Of a DNA stretch of 64,000 bases, positions 12,938 to 23,094 are shown piece by piece. The stretch is from Thelephora terrestris. Its lineage: Eukaryota > Basidiomycota > Agaricomycetes > Thelephorales > Thelephoraceae. The DNA lies in contig WIUZ02000004.1 of the NCBI GenBank assembly GCA_015956445.1, positions 310,001 through 374,000 on the forward strand, written 5' to 3'. The notes under the pieces are model-generated. The model had not been told where the DNA came from. It made no database searches and saw only the letters and a program-made list of their open reading frames with translations. How positions within the stretch are numbered: position 1 is the first letter of the stretch; every line of letters starts with the position of its first letter. A program made the translations under genes and the position numbers.

Positions 12938-13687
12938 CTGAGAGATCGCGATGTGGGAGTGAACGATGACGGGACCACTGACAGTGACAGGAGGAATGCC
13001 GATCAGAAAAAACCCTTTTTTGGATCGGCTCGCTTGGGCAACCTTCAGGAGAGCGTTTAGAAACTCACTTCCGTTGTGAAGAGGTGGGGAAAGAGCGACA
13101 TAGGTACTTGTACTCGAGAAATGTACAGTTGAATTGGAGACGAGGAATGTAATGCTCGCTTTGGGAGAACGGAGGTAACGAGACCGATGGCCGGACTTAG
13201 ACCGCGATGACTATTTCCAGGAACAGTGTACGACATGTGCGTGTGAGCGGCCGGCCGGAAATTCGGGGTGGTCGCCTGCGCTTGTGTGGCATCCCAATAG
13301 CAGTAAGAAAGACTTGTATTTTTGCCCAAAGCCCACTCAGCGGCAGAACGTTCGACCCAAGCATCTCAAAACTTTGCACAAGTCGGCGGCGCTGATCTCG
13401 AAGCGGCCTGGACGCGAGAAGTTCTAAGTAAAGCTGGATGATCGCATACAAAACTTATTTGATCTGCCCAGGATTCTCCCGTCCTCTAACTTTAAGGACA
13501 CATGCGAAGCGCCAAGCTGCTGCCCTTTAGGTGACTTCGTCCTGGACGTTGACTAGCTCCCTCCTCGTTCTTCAGGTTCGTGCCGTCCCGTACTTGCGCG
13601 CACTCCGCCACTTACCACAGTCCACACACCCTCCAGTTGGTTTCCACCAACATCCACGCTCCTTACGCCCCACGATCCTTCTACCAC
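12938..13687. promoter_or_regulatory. Divergent intergenic region DUF1769 / DUF7729
   Basis: About 750 bases between divergent starts. Overlapping short frames appear on both strands (13057-13451) without a recognisable domain. It probably contains both promoters. A GGCCGGCCG palindromic patch lies near 13248-13256. Confidence 0.5.
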
Positions 13688-14862
13688 ATGTTCACACCCC
13701 CGCCCTCCCCTCTCCCTGCGCGAGAACCATCGTTCGACCAGTCTGCGCCAGCCGTCTCGCTAGAACCCTCATCCAGCACAACTCTAAAACGCAAGACGGC
13801 ATCAAGGATAAGATGGAGTGTCCTTGCCATCCCCGCTCTCCTGGTCATAATAACCTTGACGACTCGTTATATTTCACACCCCGTCGTATTGGACTACGTT
13901 TCCAGTTATCCTCCCCTGCCCCACGACAGCTCTGAATTTGACGACTGGGGACTCCATCAACCACACCCGGATCCTCACCCACCAGTCGTCCACCATGCGA
14001 TCCGCGCAAATGCCAATCCAACTCCTTCTGTCACAGCGGTGCCTACAATACCCGACAACCCTCCACTACCAACCCCATTTCCTCAACCGTTCGATACAAC
14101 CCTTTCAAAGAACTTCTCGACCCAGACATGTATCGACTTTTACACCAACATGACTCTGTCACTTCCATTCAGACGATGCCGACCTTTCGGATTACTGGCC
14201 GGATATTCATCTCAGTTCATAGAGGTAATTACTTGGTCAGCGAGTCCGTCCTGCGGAGCTAACAGATTCGAAAGCAGGCACAATCCAACATAACGTTACT
14301 GAACGAGATGGTGTGGGGAACTTGCAACACAACCGTCGACGCCGATACTTGTACCCAGAACATGGACTGGTTCGCGTCCTCCCTCAAGGACCAATGCGAC
14401 ACCGAGCTTTCCCAGCGCAATCCTTTCGTGGCAAATACTCTCGACGCTCTTGATCTATTTGCCCTTTCCCGTCAAGCTGGGTGTCTATCCAACCCGGACA
14501 CAAATGTCTACTGTTACGTACAAGCGGCCGCACAACCGACTGCCTCCGACCTTTACTTTTACCAGGTCTTGTTCGGTCTTCAGATCCCCAACAACACAAA
14601 GCCAAGTTGCTCGTCGTGTACCAAGAGTCTCATGAACCTCTACCTGTCAGCAATCTCCGGGCCAGGAAAGATCACAGACAACGACGTTCAGAGCATGCTT
14701 GCTCGCGCATACGCGTACGCCGCGGACATCGCCTCGGGAGTGTGCGGGAGCGGGTACGTTCAGGCGGTCGAAGTTAGCGGGTCTGCATCGCCTAGTTCTT
14801 CACTTCCGCTCTCATCGCTATGGTTTGCTTTGTTTATTGGTTGTATTTCGGTTTTACTTTAG
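13688..14862 (+). CDS. DUF7729 family secreted/anchored protein with possible GPI tail
   Basis: Basidiomycete protein of unknown function with one intron (about 14225-14277). From the ATG at 13688 there is a short cytosolic Pro/Ser-rich part and a signal-anchor helix (WSVLAIPALLVIITLTT). A Pro-rich linker and the Cys-rich DUF7729 domain follow: CIDFYTNMT, CRPFGLL, AQSNITLLNEMVWGTC, CLSNPDTNVYCYVQAA and CSSCTKSLMNLY. The end is Ser-rich followed by a hydrophobic tail (LPLSSLWFALFIGCISVLL), the layout of a GPI-attachment signal. The even number of well-spaced cysteines and several N-glycosylation sequons point to an extracellular domain. Whether the N-terminal helix is cleaved is unclear; if not, the protein would be anchored at both ends. 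Confidence 0.85.
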
Positions 14863-15066
14863 GAAGTCGGATGGAGGATATATATATACTGGTGCTTATA
14901 AATCTACTTATCCACAAGCCCCTCCGCAGTCGCCTTGGTCGCCCGGCTTTGATCGGAGAACTGATGTCATGGAGCCAAGTTATGTGTTCGAGTCGTTCGA
15001 CGCATGTAAGGTCAGGACTTAAATAGCATCGTCGCCCCCGGGGTGCATTTACAACACTCCCCCCCC

Positions 15067-17103
15067 ATGTCTGCACACCCCCATCCTAGCGATCCGCCTT
15101 TCGCACACGAACCATGGAAAACGCTCTACGTAGCTCAACGTCTCACCACTACGCTCTTCCTCGTCCCGATATGGGTCGCTTACTATCTCCTAATGCCTCG
15201 GTCTTTGAGGCCTAGAGAGTCATGGTCAATCAAACAAATCGTCGCAGTCCGTTTCACCCGCCGTATCCACAAAGTCACCGAGATGGCAGGTGTCGTCTGG
15301 GGAGTCCGAGACAATACCAAAGAGCCCAAGCAATCGAGTCTCAAAGAAACTCGCTTCCAGTGGATCGACCCTTTACCCAAAGATCTCCAGAAAGGTATCT
15401 TGGACGATCAAGGGGCCCCGTGTATAAAAGTCGGGACGTTCGTGTGGCCAAAACACCCCAAAACGTCGATCAAGGCTTCCGACTCCGCTCAAGGTACGTC
15501 ACCCTTGCATTCCCGCGTCGCAAATGTTCAACAACCTGTTCATCGAAAGACAAGCTCTTGCAAAAGAAAGGCCACCAGACGGAGGGCGCATCAGGTTCTA
15601 GCTTACGGAATGAGTCTTCAGACATTGACCTCGAAGCTATGGGTGATCTCCCAATGATTGGCATTTTCATGCACGGCGGTGGATATTGCCATATGTCAGC
15701 GGACGAGAAATCTCCCACCAGCAAGATACCGCGGCGGCTAACGAAGGTGACTAACTCTCCATCCTGTCCGTTCGCTCTTGGAACGACTTACTTACCCCTC
15801 TGCCGGGCGGTTTTCCAGGATGGCCGGTTCACTGAAATATATTGTGAGCTTTCAATTGATCCTCGTACTCTGTTCCCCGTAGCTTCACTCACACGACCAC
15901 GCTTATTACCGCACAGCTGTTGAATACCGATTGTTGCACCAAGGCTCGTTTCCATCAGCCGTTCAAGACGCAGCGGCCGTCTACTATCACATCGTCAAGG
16001 AATACGGTGAGCACATAGCCCTTCTGAGACCGAGGGGTTCCAACGTTTACAACACACGCAGGCAAATGTAGTGAGAATGGTAGACCAAAGGGCTGCAAAA
16101 TCATTCTCATGGGTGATAGCTCTGGTGGTAATCTTGTGCTAGCCACTGCTCGATGGTTGCGTGACGAGAACTTGCTGCCTCCGCCAGACGGCCTCTTGCT
16201 CCTTTCAGTACGTCCACCTCATCGTCTCAGTTGCTTTTGACTAACCGATTGCTTACGCACTTCAAGCCATCTTGCGATCCCTGTGCGTATTACCCTTCTA
16301 AGCTGCGGCGTGTTATGTCCTGAATCCTCCTGACAGCCCATGCGTTTCCATTCACGACATCTTCGTACATTCCTCGCCCCCACGAGAGCACAGATTATCT
16401 CGTTGACACTCCGGAACCTCGGGCACTCCTCCTCCGAACTCTACTCGGCCATCATCCAACGGAGATGATTCACTCTCCGTATATCTCCCCCGCCAGCGAA
16501 AGAGTACTACGCGAGGCCTACGGCGACGAGGAGTTCGAGAAAATTGCTTCCAGGGTTGGTGTTCGTATCAACGAATACGCACTAGCCCACTTCGAGCAAA
16601 TCAAGGCGGAGGCCGAAGATCGGGCCAGGGTTGAAGCTCAAGGAATCCCTGTCATCCTCACCGATGATTCCACGCGCACACCGAGCGTGGCCCACGCAAG
16701 CCCGCCTGTATCTGCTTCCGCAACCCCAAACATCACCCCAAGCTTGGCATCCAAGATGCCCTCGATGTTAAAGCGTCCGCAGGGACCGTTGCTCGTTCCA
16801 TCTTACTGCCACTCTGACGTCAACTTGCCTCTTCTCCGCCGTGTCACGACCGTTAACCCGAGGAAGCTCGCTTTATTCGAAGGCTTTCCCAAGACATGCG
16901 TCGTACTTGGAGATGCGGAACGACTAGAAACCGAGGTATTGAAATTAGTTGGAGCTATGGAACACGATGGCGTTGGGGTCAAGGTGATTGGAGCCAAGGA
17001 CGCTGTGCATGATATTCTCATGATGGGTTGGTGGGATGAAGTCATTAGGGAAGGGGTGTGGAAAAGTATCGACGAATGGTTGGCAACGTTCTCCAGCTCT
17101 TAA
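15067..17103 (+). CDS. Alpha/beta hydrolase fold-3 (HSL-like) esterase
   Basis: Predicted serine esterase/lipase of the hormone-sensitive-lipase-like group. The oxyanion-hole motif HGGGY occurs in GIFMHGGGYCHMSA, and the nucleophile elbow is GDSSGGN within IILMGDSSGGNLVLATARWL. The Asp and His of the triad are expected in the last exon; the DAVHDILMM segment fits the His region. Near the N-terminus a hydrophobic stretch (LTTTLFLVPIWVAYYLLM) suggests a membrane anchor. Five or more introns are needed, and one after FTEIY restores SVEYRLLHQGSFPSAVQ. A long insertion of about 100 residues rich in Ser/Pro/Ala (around 16630-16800) interrupts the C-terminal part of the fold, unusual for the family. 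The start is the ATG at 15067. Confidence 0.88.
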
Positions 17104-17453
17104 TAATTGCATATGTTTGAACATTTCTTGAGGACCTTATTCTCCACTTTCACTGACTTTTCCACCTCCTCCCTTCCCTCGCTCCGATTTGTCGCGCATT
17201 GCTTTCCTGCATCCTACTTGTATCATTATCTGCTATACATCATGATCCATCTCCACGTCGCTCCCGCTGTAGGGTTAACTTTAACACGTTGCGGCGTTAA
17301 GATATCCGCAACAATGTTAGACTTGATATTGCATCTGATTGGTACCACTCCCGCCGCTCGGCCACATCCTCGGAGCGGCTTTGTTCCCTCGACCCGTTCA
17401 GATCCTGTCTTATACCCATCCCATCCCAACAACCCACGCTAACGTGCAGCGAG
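17104..17453. other. Short intergenic region before CAB2
   Basis: About 350 bases between two genes on the same strand: 3' flank of the hydrolase and 5' region of the ligase. I see nothing else in it. Confidence 0.5.
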
Positions 17454-18792
17454 ATGGAAACCTTACCGACAACCTTCTCCGCTGAAGCGTACTTTCAAAC
17501 GCAACCGCCACCACCAACGATTGAGCAGGACGTTCAATCCGTTCGCGGGTTTTTGAAGCAACAAAGGGAGCATGGGAAGAAAGTCGTTCTAGTGACCGTC
17601 TGTGGCCCTATTGTGCCTCACTATTGGGCCAGGCGTGCTGATTCCAGTCCGGTGCCTTGCAGAGCGGAGGAACGACCGTCCCTCTGGAACTTAATGTGTG
17701 AGCAATCAACTCAGTATCACTTGCACCAAACCCCTTGATTCACGGCTGAATGGGGATTTCCTCCTTTGGTCCTCGTCGTGCTCAGTGTTCGGTTCTTAGA
17801 TAATTTCAGTGCCGGTGAGCTAAGCCCGTATCGTCCTGATATCTCTTACCTTGCCCTTATCGTGGCTTCTGTGCACTCCCGTTCCGATGGCTTCCAGGAA
17901 CTCGTGGTGCGACATCCGCAGAGTACTTCCTCAAAGCCGGATACGCCGTGATATTCATGCACAGGCAGTTTAGTCTCCAACCGTTCAGCCGACACTATTC
18001 CCACTCTACGAACCCGTTCTTGGACTTGCTTGAGATAGATGACCCTCCGGATGGTTCGACCGCCCCTCCCTCGATATCCGTTACATCGTCCAAGCGGGAT
18101 CACCTGCTTGGGGTCCTAAAGTCGTACAAGTCGGTGCAAAAGGCTGGGACGATGCTGACGCTGACGTTTGTGACGATAAACGACTATTTGTGGTTGCTGA
18201 GGGCGGTTAGCCAGGAGCTTTCTGTGCTCGGGAAGGATGCGATGTACTATCTGGCTGCGGCTGTTAGTGATTTCTTCTTGCCGAGACAGAAGATGGTATT
18301 TGCTTTCGTATTGGTTTGCCTCAATCTCCGATCCTGGCTGATATCTCCGCAGTCGGTACACAAGATCCAGTCAGGCAAGGGGAGTCTGCATATTGAGATG
18401 GACCAGGTACCGAAAATTTTGAAGCCTATGGTGGCTGAGTGGACCCGGCAGGGTTTCGTCGTGTCTTTCAAGGTATTTACACAACAAGCGATCGCGACAC
18501 TCCGCCGCTGAATCGCTCTCCAATCAAGTTGGAGACGGATGATGGAATACTCATCCCCAAGGCACAAGCCGCCTTAGAGAGATACGGCCACAGCGTTGTG
18601 ATCGCCAACGAACTTCACAGAAGAAAGTTTGAGGTCGCGTTTGTATATAGGACACACGACGCTGATCCGTCCGCGCCCCGGTTTGCGGAGACGTGGGTGC
18701 GCATCGACTTGGAGAAGGATCCAGAAAAAGAGGTTGAAGAGGATATTGTAAATGAACTGGTCAGGCGGCACAAGCAGTGGCTTGAGATGTAG
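17454..18792 (+). CDS. CAB2: Phosphopantothenate-cysteine ligase (coenzyme A synthesis)
   Basis: Second step after pantothenate phosphorylation: joins 4'-phosphopantothenate and cysteine using a nucleotide triphosphate. Exons give an N-terminal helical part, then [21 protein letters not shown] (the GGTxVPLE nucleotide-binding loop), [24 protein letters not shown] split by two introns, a middle region ending [37 protein letters not shown], and a last exon with [15 protein letters not shown] and a C-terminal acidic helix. VSDF and the IQS/KI segment are typical of the eukaryotic family. Four or five short introns keep a single frame. The gene looks intact and should be essential in the cytosol. 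Confidence 0.93.
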
Positions 18793-18976
18793 AACGAGAC
18801 TCTGTACTTCTGCCCCACCTCCATGTGCAACTCATAGACCGCCAGTACTTAGAGGGCCGGACAGTGCCGACGCATCTGTCTCGCTTAAGCACAAGATCCG
18901 GACACTCCGAAGTTCCATAAAATGCTATTCAGATAGGAGGGCATAGTTGTTTCCTACTATCGCCACCCCCCGAAAC

Positions 18977-20337
18977 ATGCCTCAGAGAGGGTCTGCCAGC
19001 GGTCCCCAGTATAATGGGATCTCTCCGCCCAACCTAGACCTCCCTGTATGGCACTTTGCCGATGACCTCATCATCGTGGAAGCTGACCATATGTGCAGTG
19101 GCCGGAGAGTCCAGAGACAATTACTGCTAACTTGCTGAAGTTAACTGAGGCGGTCGAGAACCCGTGAGCACGTTGTATCAAGACCACAATCTTGCTGATC
19201 TCATGACAAGCGATGCAGGCGAACCAAGTTTATCTTCTCTCGTTTGATCACCCATCTTCACCAGTTCGTCGGAGAGACCAGGTGGGTGGGACAAGCGCAC
19301 GCAATCTTACTTGAAAAACAACAACGACTCTAACTTTCAAAAGTCTCACCACAGAGGAATGGATGACCGCGATCAACTTTCTCACTCGCACAGGCCAGGC
19401 CTGCACCCCAATCAGGCAAGAATTTATTCTCCTCTCCGATGTCCTTGGGGTATCTGCGCTCGTGGACGGATTGAACAATCCTAAAGTCTCCGGAGGGACG
19501 GCTAGTTCAGTCCTTGGCCCATTCTTCACCGATGATGCACCAGATGGTACGGTCACCCCTAGTAACTCCCAGCGCTATTCTGACTCAATCTCTAGTCACT
19601 ATCGGAGACACCATCGCGTCCGAAGGTATGGGAGAGTATATGTACGTCGAAGGCCGTGTATTGGATACACATGGAAAGCCGGTGCCGAATGCTACAATTG
19701 AAACTTGGGAGACCGATTCTGAGGGTACTGCCTTGTTTGGTATACTTCATCCGCATCGCTGATGATAAGAGCCCAAAAGGGTTCTACGATACGCAGTATT
19801 CAGATAGGACCAGACCTGATTGTAGAGGAAGACTGCGGAGTGACGAGGAGGGTCGCTACGGCTATAGGGCTGTCGTGCCCGTGGCGTATGCTATCCCAGG
19901 TGATGTACGGCGATCCCACCCTGATTTCAGCCTACGATAATGATTCGGTGTGGCTAGGGACCCGTCGGAGAGCTACTCACTCACCTCAATCGTCATAATA
20001 TGAGGCCAAATCACCTACACGTCTCGATCGAGGCCCCTGGCTATAGAAAACTGGTTACCGCCCTCTATGCGAGAGGTGATAAGTGGCTTTCGAGCGATGC
20101 CGTTTTTGGTGTCAAGAGGTCTTTAGTCGTGGTATGTACTTCGTTCCAGGCGACTAAGATTGGATCCTAACCGTGGGGCAGGATCTGAAAGTCGTCGATA
20201 ACGAGGAAGAAGCTCGGCTCAGAGGGTTCCCGAATGGCAAGACCTTCAAGCTCCTCCAATTTGACTTTGTCCTCGTTCCATCTGAGGAGGCAGAAGTCGC
20301 TCGCCAGAAGTTTGTTGTAGGGAAAGCTAAGATCTAG
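18977..20337 (+). CDS. Intradiol ring-cleavage dioxygenase (hydroxyquinol 1,2-dioxygenase type)
   Basis: Non-haem Fe(III) enzyme cleaving catechol-type rings, here most like hydroxyquinol dioxygenases that open the ring to maleylacetate-type products. The N-terminal helical domain reads PWPESPETITANLL, RTKFIFSRLITHLHQF and SLTTEEWMTAINFLTRTGQ, followed by SSVLGPFF, the beta-domain YVEGRVLDTHGKPVPNATI, GFYDTQYSD, GRYGYRAVVPVAYAIPGDGPVG and RPNHLHVSIEAPGY. The iron ligands are expected to be the Tyr of FYD, a Tyr in GRYGYR and both His of HLH; all are present. At least six introns are required, including one whose donor follows PGD and whose acceptor precedes GPVG. No maleylacetate reductase or other catabolic gene is adjacent. 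Confidence 0.9.
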
Positions 20338-20720
20338 GTGAAGACCTTTAGGAAGTAGATAATCCGTTGTACAACAATTCTTGAACTCGTTCATGCCTTT
20401 CCTCTGTCATGCTACGGTGGATCCGTGGACCTACTGTGAGGTATCATCGCAGCTAGTAATTGGTCGTGCTCTGAACTGACGCATTCCGTGATATTCAAGT
20501 CCTGATGGTGATATCGACCACACGAACCACCGGCAGGGTGGGAGTCAACATTGTTCCTGACCGTTGCATGGGGGGCTAAGGATGATGTGACGGGAGTAGC
20601 AATCCCAACAGATTCCGGGGAACGGCAAGCCAGACGGATTTAGTGAATGAGCGGGGGAAACATTATGCATTCTATCAGCGGTTACAGGCATTAAGCATAG
20701 AAGCACTATGAGACCGGAAC
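20338..20720. other. Convergent 3' region with a conserved MIX17 3' block
   Basis: About 380 bases between the dioxygenase and MIX17 copy A, which converge. The part at 20578-20634 is nearly identical to the 3' flank of MIX17 copy B (see the repeat entries). The rest holds nothing I can support. Confidence 0.6.
20578..20634 (-). promoter_or_regulatory. Conserved 57-base block in MIX17 copy A 3' flank
   Basis: This block matches 50098-50154 with a single mismatch (20598 versus 50118), although the flank between it and the stop codon has diverged strongly with several indels. It probably lies in the 3' UTR. Its role is unknown; a conserved RNA element or part of a 3'-end or localisation signal is possible. 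Confidence 0.55.
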
Positions 20721-21406
20721 CTAGTATCTCGAAGCAGCAGCCTGGCACTGGAGTCGGGTGGTGAAATGAGTCTTGGCCAGCATGTGTCAGAGAAGGTGGG
20801 ACTCACAGCTTTGAGCTGCTCGAGGAACCAGGAGCAAGTCTGAACGTCGGCAGCCTCCAGACACTTGGTGAAATCTGCCACGACGAAAACACAAATAAAT
20901 AAATAGGCATTCTGCTTGGGCAAACAAGGGTGGGGATAAAGGTTACGGACCTTTCGCTTGTGTTTCACAGCTCATTCCGGATTGCTGGAAGGTCTGTTGC
21001 TGCTGCTGAACTGGAGGGCCTTGTTCGACGGGCTGACTGTGCCCCCCTCCGCCTCCGAAGAGCATGGAAGAGATACCATGGCCAATGGTCGATCCGACGG
21101 CAACGGAACCTGCCGTGGCGGCCATTTGGGCCAGCATCCCTGGACCGTTGCTCGTTTGCGTCGAGGTGGTTTGGTGAGGGACTGGCGGGGATTGGCTTGG
21201 GGTTGCGGTGTGAGATGGGTAAGGAGCTGTGGTGGTGTGGGCACCACGGGATTGAGGGGGAGGGTTGGGAGCGGGTCGGGGAGCGGGACGAGATGAGCCT
21301 CGGGATTGCCTCTGTGGGAGCGGATTTAATGCATTTAGTTCGAATGGTTCTTCTCCAGTAATTTTCACCCTGGTGGGAAAGGGTGAATACAGAAACTTAC
21401 GGGCAT
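20721..21406 (-). CDS. MIX17: MIX17/CHCHD2-CHCHD10-like twin CX9C protein, copy A
   Basis: Small mitochondrial intermembrane-space protein of the CHCHD2/CHCHD10/Mix17 family, linked to cristae organisation and respiration. Exons are 21401-21406 (only ATGCCC), 20951-21311, 20807-20874 and 20721-20747, giving 153 residues. The N-terminus MPRQSRGSSRPAPRP is basic and Pro-rich. A conserved hydrophobic-Gly segment follows (MAATAGSVAVGSTIGHGIS), then a Gln-rich stretch and the CHCH domain. The Cys pairs are C-ETQAKDFTK-C and C-SWFLEQLKA-C, both CX9C; the last Cys is obtained only with the ctccag acceptor before the final exon. The gene looks intact. A near-identical second copy lies at 50241-50922. 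It converges with the dioxygenase gene and is divergent from the small membrane ORF. Confidence 0.92.
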
Positions 21407-21851
21407 AATGGAACGTGAAGGTTTGGGAGGGAGGTAAGGAAACGCGGCAAAGAAGGTAGGTTGGATGACGGAAGGAAGGAGGAGGTCCGGAAAATTATCC
21501 GAACCCGCCAGCGCGCCGCACACACTTTTTGGCACACCCCGAGGCCGCTTTGGTTACCGCTTGACCATGCCCTTGCCAAATGTCTTGTTTTCACCCCTCC
21601 TTCATGAACCATGCTCTGTTATATTACCATCAAATCCAGCTCCCCAATTTCAAGGGATCACCCTACCTGGAGTCGAGGAAGGCGGCTATTCCTCAGCCCA
21701 CTCCTTCCCCTGAATCTCGGCCGTCTTGACAATCGTACACCACGAAATTCGTAACCGCAACGCTCATCTTAAATGATCTTTTGACTGCGCGGATCGTTGG
21801 CCATCGGGTTCCCCTACGACAAACAATCAGCAAGTTTCACGAAAGCAACTT
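21407..21851. promoter_or_regulatory. Divergent region upstream of MIX17 copy A
   Basis: About 445 bases. The first 130 or so resemble the upstream region of copy B, sharing a CCGCCAGCGCGC core near 21505-21520, and so likely contain the MIX17 promoter. The rest shows no gene. Confidence 0.5.
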
Positions 21852-22232
21852 ATGCCAGCATCCTCGACAGTGTTGTCCTCGGACCTGTTTACCTCACCAG
21901 CACGGTTTATGACTTGCACGAAAGCGAGGCATGAGATCATCAACATCCGTATCGCCAACGGAAAGCTCTCCAAAGCGTTTCAACAATCAGTCCCACTCTG
22001 GGCTGTCGTAATTTGCGTCGTTGCGTCTGCGGCCTCGCTTGGTTACGGGCTTATTTCCTGGTCACTCGTGTATTCCGACAGCCTTTCCACGGGGAAGATC
22101 GTGCTCGGTGCTGTCCTCGTCCCTGTTGCATGCCTTCTCAGCGGACTTCGATGGGCCTACGAAATGGTCAGCTCGACGATGTGGGTCCTGATCAGGGTTA
22201 CCCAAAACATCCACAGGTCTGGAGGGGAATAA
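21852..22232 (+). CDS. Small hypothetical protein with two transmembrane helices
   Basis: A 126-residue open frame with an ATG start and no intron. After a Ser/Thr-rich N-terminus it has two clear hydrophobic segments, VPLWAVVICVVASAASLGYGL and IVLGAVLVPVACLLSGL, followed by an amphipathic tail. I do not recognise a family. The hydrophobic pattern is more regular than expected of a chance frame, but there is no conserved motif, and an upstream exon or a later ATG (residue 20, MTCTKARHE) is possible. Confidence 0.5.
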   Translation: MPASSTVLSSDLFTSPARFMTCTKARHEIINIRIANGKLSKAFQQSVPLWAVVICVVASAASLGYGLISWSLVYSDSLSTGKIVLGAVLVPVACLLSGLRWAYEMVSSTMWVLIRVTQNIHRSGGE

Positions 22233-23094
22233 GTATAACATATTGCTAAAGATAACGCAGGTTTTTTGTGTTTCTTTTCCTTCGGGGTTCCTTGTCTAAC
22301 GCACCTTACTTTTTTGTATCCTTGTTATCGTTTACAGGTTGTTGGCTGAGGATGTCGCAACTTGAACTACTCCGCCCTTGTGCGTCACGTTATTCAGACC
22401 GAGCTTAATGGACAAGTGCTTGGCGTACCACGATCGGTACCGCCTGCAAACCGCCGAGGCTGCTTGTCCTCAGCTTGAACCGTCAGCTCTGTCTTGATTT
22501 CGTCTGCCTCTTTCCTCCCTTTAACCTCCATTCCTTTCTCAGGGGCCTATCTGTTACATCACGGCGCCCTCCATCACCTTACACGTAGACTTTCTTCGAT
22601 TAGTCAAGAGTTGTTTTCCATTCTCAACAGAATGCAGCACTCTACTGCATTCGACTACGTAAAATCGGGGAATGATTCGAAGCTCGCCTGTCATTAAATG
22701 TATACGATGGATACGTACTCGGTTGCAAGCTTGGATAAGGTGGTCTCAGCACAAGTGAGAGCGTTTGGAAGTTTTGGGAGTGTCTGGGCAAACGATCATA
22801 CATGAGTGTCAATGGGCAGTCAAGTGTAGTGCAGTAAAGCAGGTGGAAAGAAACAGGGTATTCTCCTCTCTTTGCGGTCTGAAGATTCCAAGGTCTCGTG
22901 TCTTTCCGTCGTGGCCTGAGCACCCACAGGGGTTCTATGAAACGCGATCGACAGGCGCGTCTTTCGCAAAGGGAAAAGCGGCTCACGTGACCGTGCCACC
23001 AATCCCTCTTCGAGTGACCTTTGTCCCCGCATCTTGGATGGTCAATCCCTCTCCCCCAAGAACTATCTAGGCGACTTTTCTGCTTCGTTCTGTC
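22233..23094. other. Intergenic region upstream of EXO1
   Basis: About 860 bases. It probably contains the EXO1 promoter. The 168-residue minus-strand frame at 22642-23148 starts inside EXO1 exon 1, has no recognisable domain and is not accepted as a gene. Confidence 0.5.

Larger units (their letters stand above)
20560..21540 (-). repeat. Segmental duplication copy A (whole MIX17 gene plus flanks)
   Basis: About 1 kb that matches 50085-51050 in the same orientation. It includes all four exons, the introns, about 160 bases of 3' flank and about 130 bases of 5' flank. The main exon is about 96% identical by eye, and introns and upstream sequence are clearly more diverged. The ends were judged by eye and may be off by tens of bases. 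No target-site duplication or transposon end is seen at the borders. Confidence 0.85.

Noticed and set aside
2410-13260. GGCCGGCCG patches at about 2417 and 13248 as a shared regulatory site
   Set aside because: Two short GC-palindromes in a window with roughly balanced base composition are expected by chance and lie at unrelated positions.
19761-19998. Loss of frame in the dioxygenase after PGD
   Set aside because: Donor after PGD (gtacgg) and acceptor before GPVG restore the family sequence.
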